Source of the DNA: Kitasatospora sp. NBC_01246
GTDB taxonomy: Bacteria > Actinomycetota > Actinomycetes > Streptomycetales > Streptomycetaceae
DNA: 64,000 bases
Reading direction: 5' to 3'
Assembly (NCBI RefSeq): GCF_036226505.1
Contig: NZ_CP108484.1
Span: forward strand, 7,192,001-7,256,000
In this document: positions 33,606-42,083 of the stretch, one piece after another
How positions within the stretch are numbered: the first letter of the stretch is position 1
Layout: each line of letters starts with the position of its first letter
Translations under genes and position numbers: made by a program
The notes under the pieces: generated by a model
The model's input: the letters and a program-made list of their open reading frames with translations, nothing else
Database searches by the model: none
What the model was told of the DNA's origin: nothing

Positions 33606-34283
33606 GTGAAATCGCTGCTGAGGTCCACCGTCCTGCTCGCCGTCGCGACCGGGATCGCCGCGTCCCCCGTCCAGGCCGGCGCGGCCACCACCCACCAACC
33701 GTCCCGCGAGGGCTCCCAGTCCGTCCGCGTCGACCAGCTGAAGCCGGTGCGCGAGAGCGCCCGCACCGAGGCCGTCGAGTTCTTCTGGTACGACTGCGGC
33801 CACTCCCAGCAGCTGGAGCAGCCGCTCCAGGCCTGGGCCGAGAAGCACCGCTCCGACGTCAACCTGCGCCGGGTGCCGGCGATCTGGCCGGGCAGCCCCG
33901 AGGAGCGCACGCAGCGCGGCCACGCGCGGCTCTACTACACCCTGGAGCGCCTCGGCCTGGTCGAGCGCCTCCAGACCAGTGCCTTCCGCGCCGTCCACAC
34001 CGACGACAAGGACCTCACCGCCGAGGACGCCACCACCGACTGGGCGGTGCGCCAGGGCGTCGACGAGCGGACCTTCCGGGACGCCTACCGCTCCGCCGAC
34101 GTGCGGCGGGCCGTCGACGACGCCGCCGCGATGTTCGTCCAGAACAAGATCAACGAGCTGCCCACGGTGATCGTCCAGGGCGAGGAGCGCACCACGCCGA
34201 CCCGGGCCGGCGGTGTCTCGGCGATGCCCGACGCCCTCGACCGGCTGGTCGAGCAGGACCAGCAGCGCCACCCCCGCGGCTGA
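33606..34283 (+). CDS. Secreted DsbA-like thioredoxin-fold protein with CGHS (monothiol) site
   Basis: 225 residues from a GTG at 33606. It has a Sec signal peptide (KSLLRSTVLLAVATGIAASPVQA-GA, cleavage about 24-26). The DsbA/thioredoxin region reads EAVEFFWYDCGHSQQLEQPLQAW, where the DsbA CPHC motif is C64-G-H-S67, so the resolving cysteine is missing. The cis-Pro loop is INELPTVIVQG, typical of DsbA. The helical insertion is of normal length. Such a protein cannot form an intramolecular disulfide and may act as an isomerase, a glutaredoxin-like reductase or a non-catalytic chaperone. It lies 156 bp before the ABC exporter genes. Confidence 0.82.
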   Translation: MKSLLRSTVLLAVATGIAASPVQAGAATTHQPSREGSQSVRVDQLKPVRESARTEAVEFFWYDCGHSQQLEQPLQAWAEKHRSDVNLRRVPAIWPGSPEERTQRGHARLYYTLERLGLVERLQTSAFRAVHTDDKDLTAEDATTDWAVRQGVDERTFRDAYRSADVRRAVDDAAAMFVQNKINELPTVIVQGEERTTPTRAGGVSAMPDALDRLVEQDQQRHPRG

Positions 34284-34439
34284 CGCCTCTCCCGACCGAC
34301 CGATCCCCTTCACCGAACCGACCCCCGGCGACCACACTCTGTGCCAGAGTGGACGCCGGGCCGCGCCGCCGGGATCGAGAACTGCCGTGGTGGCGGGCCC
34401 ACTTCTCGATACCGGCGGTACCGGAGAGGGCAGGGGTCC

Positions 34440-35345
34440 GTGGGGGGACAACGCGCGCAGCTCGTCGACGAGCGCGACAGCCAGACATCGGCCGCGTCGT
34501 GGCGGCCCGCGGTCGCCGACGGACCGCCACCCGACCTGGTCTTCAAACGACGGTTGCGCCCCGCGCAGGTGGCCCGGGAGCTGTGGGGCGCGCGGGAGCT
34601 GGTGCGGGCCCTGGCCGAGCGCGACCTGCGCGCCCGCTACAAGCAGGCGGTGCTCGGCTTCGCCTGGGCGGTGCTGACCCCGCTGGCGCTCTGCGCCATC
34701 TTCACCCTGGTGTTCCACCGCGCCGTGAAGATCGACACCGGCGCGGTGTCCTACCCGCTCTTCGCCTACGTCGGCCTGATCGTCTGGCAGTTCTTCAGCA
34801 ACACGATGAACCAGGGCGCGCTGAGCCTGGCCAACAACCTCAGCCTGCTGAACAAGGTCTACTGCCCGCGCGAGGTCTTCCCGCTGGCCACCATGCTGGT
34901 CGCCAGCGTGGACATGGTGATCGGCGTCGGTGTGCTCGGCCTGCTCTTCCTGATCTTCTGGACCGCCCCGGCCGTCACCTTCCTCTGGGTGCTGCCGCTG
35001 CTGCTCATCCAGTTCGCCTTCACCTACGGCGTCGCGCTGATCCTCTCGGTCGCCGTGGTCTACCTGCGCGACGTCCGCCACCTGCTGCCGATCATCACGC
35101 AGATGGGCGTCTTCGCCACCCCCGTCGCGTACCCGCTGGCGCAGATCCCGCAGCGCCTCCAGGAGATCTACGTCGGCTTCAACCCGCTGGGCGCCGTCAT
35201 CGAGGGCTACCGCGGCGCCCTGCTGTACGGCGACGCGCCGGACGTCACGCTCACCTCGATCGCCGCGGTCTCCTCGCTGGTGTTCCTGGTCGGCGGCTAC
35301 CTGCTGTTCAAGAAGCTGGAGACGGGGATCGCCGATGTCGCCTAG
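34440..35345 (+). CDS. ABC-2 polysaccharide/O-antigen exporter permease (Wzm-like)
   Basis: 301 residues. A GTG at 34440 follows GAGGGCAGGGG; earlier starts only add a non-conserved stretch. A cytoplasmic N-terminus ends in ELVRALAERDLRARYKQAVLGFAWAVLTPL, the RfbA/ABC2 signature, followed by six transmembrane segments (FTLVFHR, LFAYVGLIVWQFFS, MLVASVDMVIGVGVLGLLF, LPLLLIQFAFTYGVALILSVAVVYLRDV, GVFATPVAYPL, IAAVSSLVFLVGGYLLF). It moves lipid-linked glycan across the membrane. Its 3' end overlaps the ATPase gene by 11 bp. Confidence 0.92.
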   Translation: MGGQRAQLVDERDSQTSAASWRPAVADGPPPDLVFKRRLRPAQVARELWGARELVRALAERDLRARYKQAVLGFAWAVLTPLALCAIFTLVFHRAVKIDTGAVSYPLFAYVGLIVWQFFSNTMNQGALSLANNLSLLNKVYCPREVFPLATMLVASVDMVIGVGVLGLLFLIFWTAPAVTFLWVLPLLLIQFAFTYGVALILSVAVVYLRDVRHLLPIITQMGVFATPVAYPLAQIPQRLQEIYVGFNPLGAVIEGYRGALLYGDAPDVTLTSIAAVSSLVFLVGGYLLFKKLETGIADVA

Positions 35346-36534
35346 CCCGACGCACCCCCTGGGGACCATCCGCACCGACCGGGTGTGGAAGCGCTTCAAG
35401 GCCGACCAGCAGCGGATGCTGCTGCGCGACAAGGTCGACTCGATGGCCCGTCGGCTCCGCGGTGAGAAGGGCGAGGAGTGGCGCTGGGCGCTGCGCGACA
35501 TCAGCCTGCACATCGAGCCGGGCGAGTCGGTCGGTCTGATCGGCTCCAACGGCTCCGGCAAGTCCACGCTGCTGAAGATGCTGACCCGGGTGATGTACCC
35601 GTACGGCGGCGTGATCGACGTGCGCGGCCGGATCGGCGCCCTCATCGAGATCAGGGCCGGCATCCACCCCGACCTGACGGGCCGGGAGAACATCTACCTG
35701 TTCGGAGCGTTGCTCGGTCTGCGCCGCCGCGAGGTGGCCGGCCGCTTCGACGACATCGTGGAGTTCGCCCGGCTCGGCGGTGCGATCGACCGGCAGGTGA
35801 AGTTCTACTCCTCCGGCATGCAGATGCGCCTCGGTTTCGCCGTCGCCGCCTACCTGGAGCCCCATGTGCTGCTGGTGGACGAGGTGTTGGCGGTCGGCGA
35901 CGCCGTGTTCCAGCAGCGCTGCCTGGACCGGATGCGCGAGGTGGCCGAGCAGGGCACCACCATCGTCTTCGTCTCCCACGACCTGCCCGCCGTCGAGTCC
36001 ATCTGCCGGCGCGGGATCTGGCTGGAGCAGGGTTCGGTGCGGGTGGACGCGGGCATCAAGGAGGCCATGGCGGGCTACCGGGACTCCATCGAGGCGCAGT
36101 CGGAGTCCGGCGGTCGCACCGGCGAACCGCTGCGACTGCTCAAGCACGCCGTCCGGGGCGAGGACCGCGACAGCCTGACCACCGACGAGCCGATGACGGT
36201 CGAACTGACCCTCGGCGGCGACTACCGGGGGGACGCCACCCTGCACCTGGGCGTCAGCGAGGGCACCTCCAGTCCGATCTTCCAGATCAGCCACGAAGTC
36301 CGGCTCACCGGGGAGGACCACCAGGTCGCCTGCGTGATCCCCCGGCTGCCGCTGCCGCGCGGCCGTTACACGCTCTGGGCCGGCGTCTACAGCATCGGCC
36401 GGACCGACGGCGGTACCCTGATGAGCTGGCACTCGGTCGGCCAGTTCGACGTGTTCGGACCGATGCTGGACTCGCCGCCGCGCGCGGTGGTGCTGGCCGC
36501 GCCGGTGTTCGTCCCGCACCACTGGGAGGAGTGA
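35335..36534 (+). CDS. ABC exporter ATPase with C-terminal carbohydrate-binding domain (Wzt-like)
   Basis: 399 residues. Walker A GSNGSGKST, ABC signature YSSGMQMRLGFA (SSGMQ type, as in TagH/Wzt), Walker B HVLLVDEVLAVGD and H-loop VSHD are all present. The N-terminal region (RTDRVWKRFKADQQRMLLRD) is typical of the teichoic acid/O-antigen group. After about residue 250 an Ig-like C-terminal domain (about 270-399: RDSLTTDEPMTVELTLGGDY ... RYTLWAGVYSI) resembles the Wzt domain that reads the non-reducing end modification of the glycan. This suggests that export depends on capping of the polymer. Confidence 0.92.
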   Translation: MSPSPTHPLGTIRTDRVWKRFKADQQRMLLRDKVDSMARRLRGEKGEEWRWALRDISLHIEPGESVGLIGSNGSGKSTLLKMLTRVMYPYGGVIDVRGRIGALIEIRAGIHPDLTGRENIYLFGALLGLRRREVAGRFDDIVEFARLGGAIDRQVKFYSSGMQMRLGFAVAAYLEPHVLLVDEVLAVGDAVFQQRCLDRMREVAEQGTTIVFVSHDLPAVESICRRGIWLEQGSVRVDAGIKEAMAGYRDSIEAQSESGGRTGEPLRLLKHAVRGEDRDSLTTDEPMTVELTLGGDYRGDATLHLGVSEGTSSPIFQISHEVRLTGEDHQVACVIPRLPLPRGRYTLWAGVYSIGRTDGGTLMSWHSVGQFDVFGPMLDSPPRAVVLAAPVFVPHHWEE

Positions 36535-36537
36535 CCC

Positions 36538-37737
36538 GTGAGCCCGGTCCGGGTGCTGGTCCACCTCAACAACCTCGCCCTGGGCGGCGCCCAGCTCAAC
36601 GCGGTCGACATCGCCCGCACCCTGCGCGACCGCGGCCACGATCCGGTGCTGTTCGCCCAGGGGGTCGCGGGCCCGGCCCCGCTGCTCGACGTCGCGGCCG
36701 GCCACGGCCTGGACGTGGTGGTCGCGGGCGGGCCCGACACCCCGCGCGCGGACGTCCGCCGCCGGCTCGGCCGGCTGGCCGCCGAGCACGGCAGCCAGCT
36801 GCTGCACGCCTGGGAGGTCCGGGCGGCGCGCAACTCCTACTTCGGGCCCGGGCGTTACGGCCGTCTGCCGCTGGTCACCACGTTCTACGGGATCCGGATG
36901 CTGCGTGGCCTGCCCCGGCACCAGCCGCTGGTGCTCGGCCTCGGCGCCCTGCTGGGGGACGGCCGGGCCTTCGGGCACCAGGACGTCAGCCTGATCGAGC
37001 CGCCGGTCAACACCGCCACCGACGCGCCGGGCCGGGGGGACGGCGCCGCGTTCCGTCGTGAACACGGCATCCGGGACGACGAGTTGCTGCTCGCGATCGT
37101 CACCCGGCTGGTCCCCGCGCTGGAGAAGGACGCCGGCGCCGAGCTCACCGTCGAAGCCGTCCGGCAGCTCGACGACCCGCGGGTGCGGCTGGTCGTCGTC
37201 GGCGCCGGCCCCAGCCTGGAGCGGCTGCGCACCCGCGCCGCCTCGGCCAATGCCGCGCTCGGCCGCCAAGCCGTCCTGGTGCCGGGGCAGTTGGCCGACC
37301 CGCGGCCGGCCTACGACGCCGCCGACATCGTGCTCGGCATGGGCGGTTCGGCGCTGCGCGGCCTGGCCTTCGCCAAACCGGTCGTCGTCCACGGCGCGGC
37401 CGGCTACACCGCCGTCCACGAGCCGGGCCCGCTGGTCGAACCGCACGCCTCGCGCTGCATGTACGGCTTCGGCGACGGCTCGCGCGTGCCCGATCCGCTG
37501 GTGGACCAGCTCCGCGGGCTGCTCGACGACCCGGACCGCCGGGCGCGGCTGGGCGCCTGGGGCCGGGAGTGGGTGGACGGGCGGTTCTCGCTGGACGGCG
37601 TCACCACCGCCTTCGAGGACCTGTACGCCCGGGTGCTGGCCCGCCCGGCGCGGGTGACCGGCTGGCTGAAGGACCTGGAGCAGATGACCAGGTACGAGTT
37701 CACCAAGCCGGCCGCCCTGCGGTTGCTGGGGCGGTGA
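36538..37737 (+). CDS. Glycosyltransferase (GT-B, family 4-like)
   Basis: 399 residues from a GTG four bases after the Wzt stop, with GGAGG upstream. The N-terminal domain begins VRVLVHLNNLALGGAQLNAVDIARTLRDRGHDP with a Gly-rich loop; the C-terminal domain has ELLLAIVTRLVPALEKDAGAELTVEAVRQL and AADIVLGMGGSALRGLAFAKPVVVHG. The donor EX7E motif is weak (ALRGLAFAKP instead of E...E), so the active site deviates from the family and activity is uncertain. It is clearly co-transcribed with the ABC exporter. The last codons are repeated in the downstream flank (see repeat). Confidence 0.82.
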   Translation: MSPVRVLVHLNNLALGGAQLNAVDIARTLRDRGHDPVLFAQGVAGPAPLLDVAAGHGLDVVVAGGPDTPRADVRRRLGRLAAEHGSQLLHAWEVRAARNSYFGPGRYGRLPLVTTFYGIRMLRGLPRHQPLVLGLGALLGDGRAFGHQDVSLIEPPVNTATDAPGRGDGAAFRREHGIRDDELLLAIVTRLVPALEKDAGAELTVEAVRQLDDPRVRLVVVGAGPSLERLRTRAASANAALGRQAVLVPGQLADPRPAYDAADIVLGMGGSALRGLAFAKPVVVHGAAGYTAVHEPGPLVEPHASRCMYGFGDGSRVPDPLVDQLRGLLDDPDRRARLGAWGREWVDGRFSLDGVTTAFEDLYARVLARPARVTGWLKDLEQMTRYEFTKPAALRLLGR

Positions 37738-37860
37738 CCCAGGCGGGCCCGCCCGCCCGCCGGTCTGTCCGGCGCCGCGTGGTCCGGCTCGGGCCCGCCC
37801 GCCGCCCTGCGGTTGCCGGGCGGTGATACCGGCAGACCCGCCCGCCGGTCTGTCCGGCGC
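37711..37860 (+). repeat. Imperfect tandem duplication of about 85-90 bp at the 3' end of the glycosyltransferase gene
   Basis: GCCGCCCTGCGGTTGC at 37711-37726, the last codons of the gene, reappears at 37801-37816, and CGGTCTGTCCGGCGCCG at 37761-37777 reappears at 37846-37862. The second copy is degenerate and carries no stop in the same frame. It lies between convergent genes and looks like a local slippage or segmental duplication. Confidence 0.65.
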
Positions 37861-37883
37861 CGGGCGGACCGCCGGCCGGACGG

Positions 37884-38627
37884 CTAGCGACGCAGCAGCA
37901 GGGTGACGAAGCCCAGCGTCCCCCGGTAGCCGTGCAGCCACTCGGCGCGGTGCCGGTCCACGGCTTCGCGGGCGGCCGCCGCGTCCTGGTGGTCCGGGTT
38001 GTCCAGCGCCCACTGGGCGAGCGAGCCCGTCCAGGAGAACTCGTAGTCGTCCCACTCCTGGAGGCTGCTGACGTAGCCGTACACCGGGGTCCAGCCCTCC
38101 GCGATCACCCGGTCCGTGGTGGTCGCCAGGTCCGCGAACTCGTCCCGGGTCGCGCCCAGGCCGTCCAGCGCGGCCTGGGTGGGCTCGCGCTCCCAGAAGC
38201 CGTCGCCGACCATGACCAGGCCGCCCGGCGCCAGGTGCTCGCGGGCCGCCGCGAGCGTCGGCAGCAGCCCGCCGAAGGCGTGTGTCGCCCCGATGTTCAG
38301 CACCAGGTCGAACGGCTCCCGCGAGCTGAACTCCTCCGCGCTCTGGTGGTGCAGGCCGAGCCGGCGCTCCACGCCGAGCGCCTCCGCGGTCTGCCGGGCC
38401 CGGGTGAGGGCCGCGGCGTCGAGGTCCACCCCGACCGCCTGCCAGTGCGGGCGCGCGGTCAACGCCCGGACCAGCCAGCCGCCTTCCCCGCAGCCGAGGT
38501 CCAGGGCCCGGCCGGCGTCGGTGTGTTCGGTGGCCCGGGCCAGCAGCCGGGCCACCGACTCGTCGGTGATCGGCGCGGCGATGGGGTGGTGGACATGGGC
38601 GAGGCGGGAGATTGTCTGACGGTCCAT
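37884..38627 (-). CDS. SAM-dependent methyltransferase
   Basis: 247 residues from the ATG at 38627; a GTG six codons upstream is possible. The message may be leaderless (CACAAT six bases before the ATG). The SAM-binding motif I is ALDLGCGEGGWLVRAL, with the acidic residue in VGVDLDAAALTRARQTAE, and motif IV in FDLVLNIGATHAFGG. The protein is a class I methyltransferase of the cyclopropane/UbiE-like type. The Trp-rich C-terminal part (QEWDDYEFSWTGSLAQWALDN) recalls the family seen in many actinomycetes. Substrate unknown. Confidence 0.85.
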   Translation of the reverse strand: MDRQTISRLAHVHHPIAAPITDESVARLLARATEHTDAGRALDLGCGEGGWLVRALTARPHWQAVGVDLDAAALTRARQTAEALGVERRLGLHHQSAEEFSSREPFDLVLNIGATHAFGGLLPTLAAAREHLAPGGLVMVGDGFWEREPTQAALDGLGATRDEFADLATTTDRVIAEGWTPVYGYVSSLQEWDDYEFSWTGSLAQWALDNPDHQDAAAAREAVDRHRAEWLHGYRGTLGFVTLLLRR

Positions 38628-38652
38628 TTGATCATTGTGGACCACGTCGCGC

Positions 38653-39831
38653 TCAGTACGTGCGGCCTTTCCAGGCCGCCCCGCGGCCGCGCCAGTGCTG
38701 CACCGCCGAGTCGACCGTCATCAGCAGGTACAGCGACGCCGTGAACGGCAGGAGCAACGCGGCCGGCGCCGGCTGCCCGTAGTAGCGCAGCATCGGGAGG
38801 AAGGTCCCCGTCATCAGGGCCCAGGCCGCGCCGCCCGCCGCGGCCACCGCGCCGTGCCCGGCGGCCAGCCCGGCGACGGTGGCCACCGGCGGCACCAGGT
38901 AGACCAGCGTCAGCCCCAGCACCGTCCCGGCCAGCAGGAGCGGGGAGTGCCGCAGCTGGGCGTAGGCGCTGCGCGAGACCATCCGCCACAGCTGGGCGAG
39001 CCGGGGATAGGGGCGGACGCTGTCCACCCGCTCGGCCAGTCCGAGCCAGATCCGGCCGCCGGCCGCCTTCACCGCACGGGCCAGCGACACGTCGTCGATC
39101 ACCGCGCCCCGGATCGCCGCCACCCCGCCCGCGCGCTCCAGCGCCTCCCGCCGCACCAGCGAGCAGCCGCCCGCCGCGGCGGCCGTCCGGGCCCCGGGCC
39201 GGTTGCTGCGGCGGAACGGGTACAGCTGGGCGAAGAAGTAGACGAAGGCCGGCACGATCAGGCGCTCCCAGCCGGTCTCCACCCGCAGCCGGGCCATCTG
39301 GGAGACGAGGTCCCGCCGGTCGCTCTCGGCGGCGGCCACCAACTCGGCGAGCGAGTCCGGGCCGTGCGCGATGTCCGCGTCGGTGAGCAGCAGGTACTCG
39401 ACGTCCGGGCCGGCCAGCTCCACCCCGTGCCGCAGCGCCCACAGCTTGCCGGTCCAGCCGGGCGGCAGCGGGGGAGGGGTGGTGACGGTCAGTTCCAGGC
39501 CCCCGGGCCCGGCGAGCGCGGCCGCCAGCGCTCCGGTGCCGTCCGAGCTGTGGTCGTCCACCAGGATCACCCGGGCCCGCCCCGGGTACTTCTGCGCGAG
39601 CAGGCCCGGCAGGCTGAGCGGCAGCACCTCCGCCTCGTCCCGGGCCGGCACCACCACCGCGACCTGCGGCCAGCGGACCGGTGGCCGGCGGGGCGGCAGC
39701 CGCACGTCGGTGCGCCAGAACAGCCCGTGGCAGCAGGCCAGCCAGAGCCAGACCAGCAGGGAGAGGACGGCGATCCACAGCAGGACGGTCACCCGGGCAG
39801 TCTGCCGCACCCGGGGCCCGCCACGGGGCAT
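38653..39831 (-). CDS. Glycosyltransferase family 2, HpnB-like
   Basis: 392 residues. A TM helix near the N-terminus (about 15-35, VLLWIAVLSLLVWLWLACCHG) is followed by a GT2 domain: VAVVVPARDEAEVLPLSLPGLLAQKYPGRARVILVDDHSSDGTG and LLLTDADIAHGP, and the catalytic ED-like IDDVSLARAVKAAGGR. Three to four helices form the C-terminus. HpnB is a glycosyltransferase found with hopanoid clusters; no squalene/hopene genes are in the window. The start is uncertain: the ATG at 39831 or the GTG at 39792. Confidence 0.8.
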   Translation of the reverse strand: MPRGGPRVRQTARVTVLLWIAVLSLLVWLWLACCHGLFWRTDVRLPPRRPPVRWPQVAVVVPARDEAEVLPLSLPGLLAQKYPGRARVILVDDHSSDGTGALAAALAGPGGLELTVTTPPPLPPGWTGKLWALRHGVELAGPDVEYLLLTDADIAHGPDSLAELVAAAESDRRDLVSQMARLRVETGWERLIVPAFVYFFAQLYPFRRSNRPGARTAAAAGGCSLVRREALERAGGVAAIRGAVIDDVSLARAVKAAGGRIWLGLAERVDSVRPYPRLAQLWRMVSRSAYAQLRHSPLLLAGTVLGLTLVYLVPPVATVAGLAAGHGAVAAAGGAAWALMTGTFLPMLRYYGQPAPAALLLPFTASLYLLMTVDSAVQHWRGRGAAWKGRTY

Positions 39832-39849
39832 CGACTAGAGTCTTGCCCT

Positions 39850-40620
39850 GTGAAGATCGCACTGATGGACTCGGGAATCGGCCTGCTGGCCGCCGCCGCC
39901 GTGCTTCGGAACCTGCGCCCGGACGTCGATCTGGTGCTCTCCTCCGACCCGGCCTCCATGCCCTGGGGCCCGCGGACACCCGAGCAGATCACGGCCCTCG
40001 CGCTGGGCTGCGCGCGGGCGGCGGCGGCCCTCGAACCGGACGCGCTGGTGATCGCCTGCAACACCGCCTCCGTCCACGCGCTCGCCGCGCTCCGCGCCGA
40101 GCTGGAGCCCGCGCTGCCGGTCATCGCCACCGTCCCGGCCATCAAGCCGGCCGCGGCCCTCGGCGGACCGGTCGCGATCTGGGCCACCCCGGCCACCACC
40201 GGCAGCGCCTACCAGCGCGCTCTGATCCGGGACTTCGCCGGACCGGCGGCCGTCACCGAGGTCGCCTGTCCGGGCCTGGCGGACGCCATCGAGCACGGTG
40301 ACGACGCCGCGATCGACGCGGCCGTCGCCGACGCGGCGGCCCGCACGCCGGCCGGCACGGCGGCCCTCGTCCTCGGCTGCACCCACTACGAGCTGGTCGC
40401 CGACCGCATCCGCGCGGCCGTCGCGCCCACCGCCGCCGCCCACCTCACCCTGCACGGCTCCGCCGACGCCGTGGTGGCCCAGGCCCTGCGCCGGGTCGCC
40501 GACCCCACCCGCCGGGGCACCGGCACCCTCACCGTCCTCCACGCGGGCCGCAGCGCCGCCCTCCCGCCCGCCGTGCTCCTCTACCCGCAGGGCCTCGACC
40601 TCACCGCCCCGGCCGCCTGA
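39850..40620 (+). CDS. murI: Glutamate racemase (aspartate/glutamate racemase family)
   Basis: 256 residues from a GTG at 39850; -10 TAGAGT at 39836-39841 makes it probably leaderless. The two catalytic cysteines are in ACNTAS (C70) and LGCTHYEL (C177), with the substrate Asp-Ser in LMDSGIG (D7, S8). This is the MurI fold that makes D-glutamate for peptidoglycan. Given its location among polysaccharide genes, it may be a second, pathway-specific copy rather than the housekeeping one, but the genome was not seen. Confidence 0.82.
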   Translation: MKIALMDSGIGLLAAAAVLRNLRPDVDLVLSSDPASMPWGPRTPEQITALALGCARAAAALEPDALVIACNTASVHALAALRAELEPALPVIATVPAIKPAAALGGPVAIWATPATTGSAYQRALIRDFAGPAAVTEVACPGLADAIEHGDDAAIDAAVADAAARTPAGTAALVLGCTHYELVADRIRAAVAPTAAAHLTLHGSADAVVAQALRRVADPTRRGTGTLTVLHAGRSAALPPAVLLYPQGLDLTAPAA

Positions 40621-40627
40621 CCCGAAC

Positions 40628-40643
40628 GGCCGCCGCGGCGGCC
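40628..40643. terminator. Palindrome hairpin between murI and the deacetylase gene
   Basis: GGCCGCCGCGGCGGCC is a perfect palindrome beginning 8 bp after the murI stop, within a 254-bp convergent gap where no gene is visible. Confidence 0.45.
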
Positions 40644-40874
40644 CGGCTGTCGACCCCTCACGCGCGGACCGCGCAGGGAGCCGCTGCGTGATGGCTCCGC
40701 CGGCCCGGCCGTCGACCCTTGGCTTGGTGCTGCGTGTACAGAAGGTCGGCGCGGGAGAAGGCCCGCCGGCCGGTCCACCGTCGGCGCTCGGCTCGCCCCC
40801 CTCGCCCCCTCGCTGCGGAGCCGGCGATGCGCGGGACGTCGGACCGGCCGACGCACCGCGCACCGCCGCCGCCG

Positions 40875-42083
40875 TTACGCCACGGCCTGGCCGCGCCAGC
40901 GCCGGTAGGCCGGTTCGAGTCCGGAGAGGATGGTGTCGAAGCGGCGCGTGTTGGTGGTGGAGTCGACCTGGAGCCGGCTGATCTGCAGCGGGTGGTCGGG
41001 AAGGCGCGGGCCCAGGCGGTGGTCGGAGAGGAACCCGAGCCGGTATCCCAGCTCCTGGAGGACGGTTTCGGCGCGCGGGTCGTGCCCTCCGTCCGGGTAG
41101 GCGAAGGCGATCGGCGGCTCGCCCAGCCAGCGGGTGAGCGCCTCGTGCGCCCCGGTGATCTCGGCCCGGACGGTGACGTCGTCGCAGCGTCCGAGACAGG
41201 GGTGCCCCTGGGTGTGGTTGCCGATGGCGACGCCGCCCGCGCGCAGGGCGATCAGGTCGGCGGGGGTGAGCTGTTCCTGCCGGGGCGGTCGCCGGTCCGC
41301 GCTCACCCGCAGCTCCTGGAGGCTGCGCCGCCGGTCGGGGTCGGGCATGGCCTTGAGCCGGCGCAGCACCTGGGAGGGGTGCCCGCAGTCCAGTGAGCGG
41401 GCGCGCCCGCCGTGCCGGGCCAGGAAGTCGGCCTCGTGCCACCAGAACGGTTTCTCCGTGCCGATCAGCTCGGAGATGACGAAGGCGGCGGCCGGGATGC
41501 CCCGGTCGTTGAGCGCCGGCAGGGCGTGCGTGAGCACGCTGCGGTCGGCGTCGTCGAAGGTGACCAGCACACTGCGGGCGGGCAGCGGCCGCCGCTCGGC
41601 GACGGCCTGCTGGACGGCCGCCAGCGAGACGGGGGTGGCGAGTCTTCGGAGCCGGTCGAGCTGGGCGCCGAAGGACCGCGGATCGGTCACGCCGTGGTAG
41701 GCGAGCACGGCGAGCCGCTGCGCGGCCCGGGCCCGGAACAGCGGTTGGACGGGGGCGAAGCGCAACCAGTCGCCCCGACCCTCGGGCCGGTCGGCCGCGG
41801 TCGGCGCGGCGTGCCGGCGGGCGGCCTGCCGTCCGCGCGGCAGCGGTTGGGGGACCGCCGCGACCGCGGGGGCCGCCGCCGGCCGGCCCGGTGCGGGCGG
41901 CGCGGTCACGGACTGCGTGGTCACCGGTGGTGCGGCCGCCGAGTGCCCGGTGGCCCGTCGCCGAGCGGCCGGCTGCCCGGCGGCCGCCTGCGGCAACGAG
42001 CGCACGTGGGCGCTCGGCAGGGTGCTGATGACGGACCCGATCCGGGCCATGGAGGTCGACGTCGTGGACTTGGACTGCGGCAC
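40875..42083 (-). CDS. Polysaccharide deacetylase family protein (CE4)
   Basis: 402 residues from a GTG at 42083 with GAGGGGGAA upstream; the stop is TAA. The N-terminal 100 residues are Ala/Pro-rich and disordered-looking, and the CE4 NodB domain follows: LAVLAYHGVTDP, VLVTFDDADRSVLTHALPALNDRGIPAAAFV, metal motif NHTQGHP, and IAFAYPDGGHDPRAETVLQELGYRLGFL. The first-motif DD is intact. Such enzymes remove N- or O-acetyl groups from glycans using a divalent metal. No clear signal peptide was seen, so it may act on cytoplasmic or membrane-linked precursors. Confidence 0.88.
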   Translation of the reverse strand: MPQSKSTTSTSMARIGSVISTLPSAHVRSLPQAAAGQPAARRRATGHSAAAPPVTTQSVTAPPAPGRPAAAPAVAAVPQPLPRGRQAARRHAAPTAADRPEGRGDWLRFAPVQPLFRARAAQRLAVLAYHGVTDPRSFGAQLDRLRRLATPVSLAAVQQAVAERRPLPARSVLVTFDDADRSVLTHALPALNDRGIPAAAFVISELIGTEKPFWWHEADFLARHGGRARSLDCGHPSQVLRRLKAMPDPDRRRSLQELRVSADRRPPRQEQLTPADLIALRAGGVAIGNHTQGHPCLGRCDDVTVRAEITGAHEALTRWLGEPPIAFAYPDGGHDPRAETVLQELGYRLGFLSDHRLGPRLPDHPLQISRLQVDSTTNTRRFDTILSGLEPAYRRWRGQAVA

